Below are positions 58,385 to 64,000 of a stretch of 64,000 bases of DNA, piece after piece (within the stretch, counting starts at the first letter, position 1; every line of letters starts with the position of its first letter). Made by a program: the position numbers and the translations under genes. Location: NCBI RefSeq assembly GCF_030418165.1, contig NZ_JAUHTQ010000010.1, positions 56,365 through 120,364 on the forward strand, given 5' to 3'. The notes beneath the pieces were generated by a model. It was given only the letters and a program-made list of their open reading frames with translations. It did no database searches and was not told where the DNA came from. The DNA is from Ureibacillus aquaedulcis. GTDB lineage: Bacteria > Bacillota > Bacilli > Bacillales_A > Planococcaceae.

Positions 58385-58735
58385 CAGTAAGTTTATGCGG
58401 GGCGGACAGAAAGAGATTCCTTAGGCTGAAAGAATCTTGCGTACAGCATTAACCGAAAGCTACTCCTGAGTGCAGCTAATCCCTGCCGTTCACTTACGTT
58501 ACAGTGCTTGAGATATAAGTTTGGTGACTTAAGCTTCTTAATCAACAGAGGCTAAAAAGAAATCGCTTGCCAGTCAAGGCGTGACGAGTGAAATAACCGG
58601 AGTGACCATAAAGGTCATGAAGATTTTTTAACGAGTAAGAATGAAAGTGATTGTCTTTAGCCGACTTATAAATTAGGGTGGTACCGCGAAATGACAGTCT
58701 TCGTCCCTTTACCTGGGATGGGGGCTTTTTATTTT
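58385..58735 (+). promoter_or_regulatory. T-box riboswitch leader of alaS
   Basis: This T-box leader should sense uncharged tRNA-Ala. The core AGGGTGGTACCGCG lies at 58675-58688. The apical stem I hairpin pairs AGATTC with GAATCT. The terminator pairs 58697-58707 with 58715-58725 (several G-U pairs) before TTTTTATTTT. Two GCU triplets could be the specifier (58459-58461 or 58475-58477); spacing to the apical hairpin, compared with the hisS leader, favours the first. Bases 58736-58908 between terminator and gene show nothing beyond a ribosome site. Confidence 0.88.
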
Positions 58736-58908
58736 GCTAAAAATATGAATTGCCGGAACTAGCCGGCATTTTTGTTGGGAAAACTGTGATAGTCTCGGGG
58801 TAAGTCCATTGTACAGGCGGGTTTACAATCCGAAAATATGGTAACGAACTTAAACTTTGCGCCATCTTGTAAAAAACAAATTGAACTTAATTTTGGAGGT
58901 AGATTTAA

Positions 58909-61569
58909 ATGAAAGCATCAGATATTCGTCGCAAATATTTAGAATTTTTTATTGAAAAAGGACATGCCCAAGAACCATCAGCACCACTAGTCCCAATTAA
59001 TGACGCTTCATTGCTTTGGATTAACTCAGGTGTGGCAACATTAAAAAAATACTTTGATGGACGTGTCATCCCTGATAATCCCCGTATCACAAATGCACAA
59101 AAATCAATTCGTACAAACGATATTGAAAACGTAGGGAAAACAGCGCGCCACCATACATTCTTCGAAATGTTAGGAAACTTCTCGATTGGGGATTACTTTA
59201 AAAAAGAAGCGATCCACTTTGCTTGGGAGTTCTTGACGGATTCAAAATGGATGGGATTCAACCCGGAGCTATTATCCATTACGATTCATCCAGAAGACCA
59301 AGAAGCATATGATATCTGGAAAAATGAAATCGGCATTCCTGAAGAACGCTTAATCCGAATTGAAGGGAACTTCTGGGATATCGGGGAAGGTCCATCTGGT
59401 CCAAACTCCGAAATTTTCTACGACCGTGGATCTGAATATGGCAACGATGAAAATGATCCGGAGTTATATCCAGGTGGAGAAAACGAACGTTATCTTGAAA
59501 TTTGGAACTTGGTATTCTCGCAATTCAACCATAACCCGGATGGTACATATACGCCGCTTCCAAAGCAAAATATTGATACAGGCATGGGTCTTGAACGTAT
59601 GGCATCTGTTGTACAAAATGTGCCAACAAACTTCGATACGGATTTATTTATGCCAATTATCGAGAAAATTGAAGACTTTGCAAACCGTACGTACAAACGC
59701 CCTGGTGAAATCGATTTAAAAGAAATCTTCGGTAGCGAAGAAGATATCAATACACCATTTAAAGTAATTGCCGACCATATTCGCACTGTTGCCTTTGCAA
59801 TTGGAGATGGAGCACTTCCTTCAAATGAGGGACGCGGTTATGTATTGCGCCGTCTGTTACGTCGTGCTGTTCGTTATGCTAAACAAATTGGAATCGAAAA
59901 ACCATTTATGTTTGAACTGGTACCAACTGTTGGTGAAATCATGCAGGACTTCTACCCTGAAGTGAAAGAAAAAACGGAATTTATTCAGCGGGTGATTAAA
60001 AACGAAGAAAATCGCTTCCACGAAACACTGGATGGCGGATTGGCAATTCTTTCTGAAGTCATCAAAAAGGAGAAAGCAGCAGGATTAAATGTCATTCCTG
60101 GCAGCGATGCATTCCGTCTTTATGACACATATGGTTTCCCTGTGGAGCTAACGGAAGAATATGCTGAAGAGGCTGGTATGAAGGTTGACCATGAAGGTTT
60201 TGAAGCAGCGATGGAAGAACAGCGTGAACGTGCTCGTGCAGCTCGTGCGGATGTTGATTCAATGCAAGTACAATCAGAAGTTTTAGCGAACTTGAAGCAA
60301 GAGTCTAATTTTGTTGGCTATGATACGCTGCAAACGGAAACGAAAGTTGTGGCTATGGTAGCAAATGGCCAAATTGTAGAGGTTGCTTCCGAAGGGGACG
60401 AGGTTCTGGTAATTCTAGCTGAAACACCTTTCTACGCTGAAATGGGTGGGCAAGTTGCAGATCACGGGACAATCGAAAATGATACATTCAAAGCTTTTGT
60501 AAAAGATGTACAAAAAGCCCCAAATGGCCAATCGCTTCATACAGTGGTAGTGGAATCCGGTGAAATGAACTTAAATGATGATGTGGTGGCGACGGTTGAT
60601 CGTGAAGAACGCAATCTAGTAGTGAAAAACCATACAGCAACACACATTATGCAAAGTGCTTTAAAAGATGTCCTTGGTGACCACGTAAACCAAGCAGGTT
60701 CATATGTAGGTCCAGACCGTCTACGTTTTGACTTCTCTCACTTTGGTCCAGCTACAAAAGAAGAGATTGAAAAAATAGAACGTATTGTTAACGAAAAAAT
60801 TTGGGATGATATTGAAGTAGTGATTGAAGAAATGTCGATTGCAGAAGCAAAAGCAATGGGAGCTATGGCATTATTCGGTGAAAAATATGGAGATGTCGTT
60901 CGTGTTGTTCAAGTAAGTGACTATTCTGTTGAACTTTGCGGTGGTATTCATGTAAAACGTTCATCTGAAATCGGTTTATTCAAGATTGTCTCTGAAGCAG
61001 GTATTGGAGCAGGTACTCGCCGTATTGAAGCCGTTACTGGTAAAGCGGCATATGAAGCTGTAAAAGAAGAACAACGCATTCTGGAAGAATCAGCAAGTCT
61101 TTTAAAAGCGAATCCAAAAGACTTGGTTGCACGTGTTGAAAATCTGCAGCATGAATTAAAAGAGCAACAACGTGACAATGATGCGCTATCACAAAAAATT
61201 GCCAATTCCCAAGCAAGTGCAGTTCTGGATGCCGCTCAAAAAATTGGAGATGTAACAGTACTGGCAACGAAAGTCGATGCAAAAGATAACAATCAATTGC
61301 GACAAATGATGGATGATTTAAAAGGTAAGCTGGAAAAAGCAGTCATCGTACTTGGCGCTGTCGATGGCGAAAAAGTTATGCTTTGTGCCGGAGTATCGAA
61401 GGATTTAGTCGGAGGAAACTATCATGCCGGCAACATCGTGAAAACTGTTGCAGAAGCTTGCGGAGGTAAAGGCGGCGGTCGTCCGGATATGGCGATGGCT
61501 GGAGCGAAGGATGCCTCTAAACTTGAAGAAGCATTAGTTTCTGTGTATGATTACGTTAAATCTTTTTAA
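58909..61569 (+). CDS. alaS: Alanyl-tRNA synthetase
   Basis: AlaS charges and proofreads tRNA-Ala. The 886-residue protein has the class II aminoacylation domain ([36 protein letters not shown] in part, [13 protein letters not shown] DTGMGLERM), a linker, and the editing domain with [12 protein letters not shown] and ELCGGIHV zinc ligands. A coiled-coil plus DHHA1 C-Ala domain follows ([15 protein letters not shown]). GGAGG precedes ATG 58909. It is controlled by the T-box upstream and followed by ireB as in B. subtilis. Confidence 0.98.
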   Translation: MKASDIRRKYLEFFIEKGHAQEPSAPLVPINDASLLWINSGVATLKKYFDGRVIPDNPRITNAQKSIRTNDIENVGKTARHHTFFEMLGNFSIGDYFKKEAIHFAWEFLTDSKWMGFNPELLSITIHPEDQEAYDIWKNEIGIPEERLIRIEGNFWDIGEGPSGPNSEIFYDRGSEYGNDENDPELYPGGENERYLEIWNLVFSQFNHNPDGTYTPLPKQNIDTGMGLERMASVVQNVPTNFDTDLFMPIIEKIEDFANRTYKRPGEIDLKEIFGSEEDINTPFKVIADHIRTVAFAIGDGALPSNEGRGYVLRRLLRRAVRYAKQIGIEKPFMFELVPTVGEIMQDFYPEVKEKTEFIQRVIKNEENRFHETLDGGLAILSEVIKKEKAAGLNVIPGSDAFRLYDTYGFPVELTEEYAEEAGMKVDHEGFEAAMEEQRERARAARADVDSMQVQSEVLANLKQESNFVGYDTLQTETKVVAMVANGQIVEVASEGDEVLVILAETPFYAEMGGQVADHGTIENDTFKAFVKDVQKAPNGQSLHTVVVESGEMNLNDDVVATVDREERNLVVKNHTATHIMQSALKDVLGDHVNQAGSYVGPDRLRFDFSHFGPATKEEIEKIERIVNEKIWDDIEVVIEEMSIAEAKAMGAMALFGEKYGDVVRVVQVSDYSVELCGGIHVKRSSEIGLFKIVSEAGIGAGTRRIEAVTGKAAYEAVKEEQRILEESASLLKANPKDLVARVENLQHELKEQQRDNDALSQKIANSQASAVLDAAQKIGDVTVLATKVDAKDNNQLRQMMDDLKGKLEKAVIVLGAVDGEKVMLCAGVSKDLVGGNYHAGNIVKTVAEACGGKGGGRPDMAMAGAKDASKLEEALVSVYDYVKSF

Positions 61570-61651
61570 TCTTATATAGCAAAAGTATGAAATACTCCTA
61601 TTACAAATATACTTGTTGTAACATAAAATGGATAGAATACCATAACAATAT

Positions 61652-61679
61652 TTGATTGACAGCAAGAATAAGTTATAAT
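61652..61679 (+). promoter_or_regulatory. Probable promoter before ireB
   Basis: TTGATT (61652-61657), 16 bases, TATAAT (61674-61679). No terminator was seen between alaS and ireB, so read-through may add to this. Confidence 0.5.
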
Positions 61680-61741
61680 AAAGAAAATGGGGATGTAGAC
61701 CGTTGTTGCATCTCCTAATTTCTGAAAGCGAGGTGCTGGTC

Positions 61742-62008
61742 TTGAGTTCGTTTGATAAAACAATGAAATTTAGTTTCCCAGAAGAATCAATGGAACAAGA
61801 AGTAAAGCAAGTGATGCTGAAGGTGTACTCTTCACTGGAAGAGAAGGGGTATAATCCTACTAATCAAATTGTAGGGTATCTTTTATCTGGTGATCCGGCA
61901 TACATCCCTCGCCATCAGGATGCACGAAATTTAATACGCAAGCTTGAGCGTGATGAAATTCTTGAAGAGCTGGTTAAGTTTTATATTAAGAAGAATAACG
62001 AGGCATAA
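61742..62008 (+). CDS. ireB: IreB family regulatory phosphoprotein (YrzL)
   Basis: IreB (YrzL, UPF0297) is a small phosphoprotein target of the PASTA kinase IreK in enterococci, affecting envelope stress tolerance. The 88-residue protein starts [14 protein letters not shown] and contains the invariant [20 protein letters not shown] and [17 protein letters not shown]. It starts at TTG 61742, with GAGGTG (61730-61735) six bases upstream, which matches the family N terminus. ruvX follows eight bases later; the ireB-ruvX-yrzB order is conserved. Confidence 0.93.
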   Translation: MSSFDKTMKFSFPEESMEQEVKQVMLKVYSSLEEKGYNPTNQIVGYLLSGDPAYIPRHQDARNLIRKLERDEILEELVKFYIKKNNEA

Positions 62009-62016
62009 TAGATAAT

Positions 62017-62439
62017 ATGAGAATTATGGGTTTGGACGTAGGGTCAAAAACGGTAGGCGTTGCCATTAGCGATGCGCTAGGATGGACTGCACAAGGAATT
62101 GAGACCGTAAAAATTAACGAAGAAACAGGCGACTTTGGAATAGAACGTATAAAAGAGCTTGTAAAAGAATATGCTGTTACCGAATTTGTAGTAGGCTTTC
62201 CTAAAAACATGAACAACACAGTCGGACCGCGTGGAGAAGCTTCCAATAATTATAAAATATTATTGGAAGAGACCTTCCATTTACCGGTCAAACTGTGGGA
62301 CGAACGTTTAACTACAATGGCTGCAGAGCGAATGCTTATCGACGCCGATGTTAGCCGAAAAAAGCGCAAACAAGTAATCGATAAAATGGCTGCCGTCATG
62401 ATTCTGCAAGGGTATCTGGATAGTAAAGGAAACGTCTGA
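62017..62439 (+). CDS. ruvX: Holliday junction resolvase-like nuclease RuvX (YqgF/YrrK)
   Basis: YqgF-family RNase H-fold nuclease, linked to 16S rRNA 5' processing and proposed as a junction resolvase. The 140-residue protein has the acidic residues of the fold: first Asp in [29 protein letters not shown], the Glu in [14 protein letters not shown], and a late Asp in [14 protein letters not shown] hairpin spanning the stop codon (62425-62463) may be a weak terminator. Confidence 0.93.
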   Translation: MRIMGLDVGSKTVGVAISDALGWTAQGIETVKINEETGDFGIERIKELVKEYAVTEFVVGFPKNMNNTVGPRGEASNNYKILLEETFHLPVKLWDERLTTMAAERMLIDADVSRKKRKQVIDKMAAVMILQGYLDSKGNV

Positions 62440-62463
62440 AAATTTATTTTGAGACGTTCCTTT
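62425..62463 (+). terminator. Weak terminator over the ruvX stop
   Basis: AAAGGA-A-ACGTCT (62425-62437) pairs with AGACGTTCCTTT (62452-62463) with one bulged A. Only three T residues follow, so termination may be partial. Confidence 0.45.
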
Positions 62464-62473
62464 GCGAAGAGTA

Positions 62474-62599
62474 TGGTGACATTTTAATGTGACCACCGCA
62501 GGAGCAAGAATTAATATTCGCATTCCCGAATATTTACTCTCTGCCCCGAAAGTGAAGTGACAGGGGCATGCTTTGCCCCGAACCTTGCTAAGGGGCAAA
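62474..62599 (+). promoter_or_regulatory. Structured leader upstream of yrzB
   Basis: Three elements in a row. A near-palindrome GGTGACATT/AATGTGACC. A perfect AATATTCG/CGAATATT hairpin (62513-62534). Four alternating arms follow: TGCCCC (62542-62547), GGGGCA (62563-62568), TTTGCCCC (62572-62579) and GGGGCAAA (62592-62599). Arms can pair 1-2 with 3-4, or 2-3, which is riboswitch-like logic. There is no T run after arm 4. The element is richer in G and C than its flanks. Confidence 0.5.
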
Positions 62600-62656
62600 A
62601 ACAACTTACATTCAAGCGTTTAGTAAAGTTGAAAATTTATGAAGAGGTGACCAATA

Positions 62657-62962
62657 ATGGTACAAGAACACGATCACGAACAAAGACATATTACAATTGT
62701 CGACGAAAATGGAAATGAACAATTATGCGAAGTAATTCACACTTTCGATTCTGAAGAATTTGGTAAATCTTATGTTCTTTATTCTTTAGTTGGGGCAGAA
62801 GAAGATGATGAAGGACAAATTGAAATCTTCGCTTCTGCATTCACGCCATCAGAAAACGGAGAAGACGGAGAATTAGAACCGATTGAAACGGAAGCTGAAT
62901 GGGATTTAATCGAAGATGTTTTAAATCAATTAGAAGATCAATTCGATGACGAAGAAGAATAA
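62657..62962 (+). CDS. yrzB: DUF1292 protein YrzB
   Basis: A 101-residue, very acidic DUF1292 protein found after ruvX throughout Bacillales. The conserved core is [19 protein letters not shown], then [12 protein letters not shown] and [18 protein letters not shown]. The function is not established. GAAGAGGTGACC precedes ATG 62657. It is followed by its own terminator and a longer two-domain paralogue. Confidence 0.9.
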   Translation: MVQEHDHEQRHITIVDENGNEQLCEVIHTFDSEEFGKSYVLYSLVGAEEDDEGQIEIFASAFTPSENGEDGELEPIETEAEWDLIEDVLNQLEDQFDDEEE

Positions 62963-62972
62963 TATCTAAATG

Positions 62973-63005
62973 AAAAGGTGGGCGTAAATTTTGCCTACCT
63001 TTTTT
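62973..63005 (+). terminator. Terminator after yrzB
   Basis: AAAAGGTGGGC (62973-62983) pairs with GCCTACCTTTT (62993-63003, one G-U pair) and continues into T residues. Confidence 0.85.
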
Positions 63006-63084
63006 AATCTTAAGGACGTAATTTATTATAAAATAGAATCAATATTTGCGTATAACTTTGTAAAACTATTTGGAGGTGTCCAAA

Positions 63085-63606
63085 ATGGACGAACAGTATT
63101 TTAAAGTTCAATTAGAGGATGGTACTGAACAGCAATGTAGAGCCATTTTTACGTTTGATAGTGATGAACATTCATATGTGTTATATTCCATGGTTGACGA
63201 TGAGGGAAATGACAGCGAGGAAATATCGGCACTTCGTTTTGAACTCGATGAGAATGGGGAAATGACAGATTTCACTCCTTTAGAAACGGAAGCTGAATGG
63301 GAAATGGTAGATGAGGTGCTGAATACGCTAATTGCTGAATTCAGCGAGGGAGAAGAAGATTTCTTTACAATTTCAGATGAAAATGGTGAAGAAGTACTAT
63401 GTGAAGTGATTCATCGTTTTGAATTGGAAGAGTTTAATAAATCCTACATCCTCTACACATTTGCAGACCAGGAAGAAATTGGGGAAATATTCGCAGCATG
63501 CTATATCGCTGGTGAAAAAGGGGAAGTCCAAGACCTGCTGCCAATAGAAACCGATGAGGAATGGGATAAAGTTGAACAAGAGCTTCAGTCATTGAATCAA
63601 AAATAA
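63085..63606 (+). CDS. Tandem two-domain DUF1292 protein
   Basis: A 173-residue acidic protein made of two DUF1292 copies: residues 1-88 (FKVQLEDGTEQQCRAIFTFD, HSYVLYSMVD, PLETEAEWEMVDEVL) and 92-173 (FTISDENGEEVLCEVIHRF, KSYILYTFAD, PIETDEEWDKVEQEL). The second copy is closer to YrzB, the first more diverged. With yrzB just upstream this locus carries three copies in a row, implying local duplication and fusion. ATG 63085 follows GGAGGTG; the longer frame from 63070 starts inside the ribosome site. Function unknown. Confidence 0.85.
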   Translation: MDEQYFKVQLEDGTEQQCRAIFTFDSDEHSYVLYSMVDDEGNDSEEISALRFELDENGEMTDFTPLETEAEWEMVDEVLNTLIAEFSEGEEDFFTISDENGEEVLCEVIHRFELEEFNKSYILYTFADQEEIGEIFAACYIAGEKGEVQDLLPIETDEEWDKVEQELQSLNQK

Positions 63607-63622
63607 TAATTATGAGTTCAGG

Positions 63623-63667
63623 GATAATCTAAAGTGTGGTTAACACTTTTTGGATTATCTTTTTTTA
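63623..63667 (+). terminator. Terminator after the two-domain DUF1292 gene
   Basis: GATAATC and AAAGTGT (63623-63637) pair with ACACTTT and GATTATC (63643-63659), then TTTTTTT. Confidence 0.88.
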
Positions 63668-63732
63668 TGGTTTAGTTTAGAAAGAAGAAAAGTTATTTGG
63701 AAACCTCTGAGGGATTGGGCTGCTGCTGATTT

Positions 63733-64000
63733 TTGAAACCCGTTTCGATGGGTCTATAGGATTAACGGGAAATGAGAAGGCCTCTCGAAGCCGGGTGAGT
63801 CGACTTTATAGCAAGATCGGGCATTGAAAACAGGTCTCGAAAACCGATTTGGTGACTCTATCGCATAAACGGGAAGTGAGTCGGCCTCTCGAAGCCCGAT
63901 GAGGTGACTTAAAAGCGAACGGTAACTGAAAGTGAGTCTCGAAGCCCGATTCGATGGCTACATAGCATAAACGGGAAGTGTGAAGGCCTCTCGAAGTTCC
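63733..64000. repeat. Tandem array of ~51-52 bp degenerate repeats
   Basis: At least five units, at about 63751, 63802, 63854, 63906 and 63957, with lengths of 51-52 bases, continuing past the window end. Common blocks are GACTNTATAGCA, ATAAACGGGAAGTGAG, and GGCCTCTCGAAGCCCGAT. CCCG and CGGG in each unit can pair. There is no credible protein frame. GC content is higher than in flanking AT-rich spacers. Confidence 0.8.

Noticed and set aside
63733..64000. CRISPR array
   Set aside because: Units are contiguous and degenerate throughout, with no identical repeats separated by unique spacers.

Overview
This window is a low-GC, endospore-forming Firmicute chromosome segment. The gene order and protein families point to Bacillales, and I infer a Planococcaceae-type genome (Lysinibacillus/Solibacillus relatives). 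The backbone follows the Bacillus subtilis arrangement: spo0B-obg-pheB-pheA, niaR/safA, ruvAB-queA-tgt-yajC, spoVB, comN, secDF, recJ-apt, relA-dtd, a YrvJ-like amidase, hisS-aspS, 6S RNA, tcdA, rarA, cymR-iscS-mnmA-yrrB, recD2, alaS-ireB-ruvX-yrzB. Sporulation genes (spo0B, safA, spoVB, spo0M) confirm a spore former. No rRNA, tRNA, CRISPR array, transposase or prophage was seen.

Layout. 1-6.8 kb: phosphorelay protein Spo0B, ribosome-assembly GTPase Obg, phenylalanine synthesis, the niacin repressor NiaR divergent from the coat protein SafA, and a kinase-like gene one base behind safA. 6.9-16.6 kb: Holliday-junction and queuosine genes, then the Sec accessory genes yajC and secDF. secDF sits behind a sigma-A promoter and a long, strongly folded leader RNA. 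17-29.6 kb: recJ-apt, an orphan membrane glycosyltransferase, the (p)ppGpp enzyme, dtd, a cell-wall amidase and hisS-aspS under a T-box. 30.1 kb: 6S RNA.

31.3-44.3 kb is an insertion between tcdA and rarA relative to B. subtilis. It carries two unrecognised genes, a compact sigma-O-like / YvrJ / RsoA-like trio, and a nine-gene run. That run encodes a five-gene oligopeptide ABC importer, an MFS transporter, a D-amino acid aminotransferase, a second PLP aminotransferase and a D-2-hydroxyacid dehydrogenase. Together these suggest uptake and breakdown of peptides that contain D-amino acids.

44.4-52.9 kb returns to the backbone (rarA, cysteine/thiolation genes, recD2), interrupted by a stand-alone HisA of the eukaryotic (HIS6) type. 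53-58 kb is accessory: a SIMPL protein, a GC-rich palindromic intergenic repeat, DUF1801, Spo0M, an MFS permease, TerC and a GNAT. 58.2-63.6 kb: alaS behind a T-box, ireB, ruvX, and two DUF1292 genes, the second a tandem two-domain version, with a repeated-arm leader upstream.

An unexplained theme is degenerate intergenic tandem repeats with a period of about 51-53 bp. They occur near 16.7 kb, 29.7 kb and, most clearly, from 63.73 kb past the window end. The strongest candidates for something undescribed are the secDF leader RNA, this repeat family, the four-arm leader before yrzB and the sigma/YvrJ/RsoA trio. All calls rest on reading the sequence and family knowledge; no search or folding program was run.
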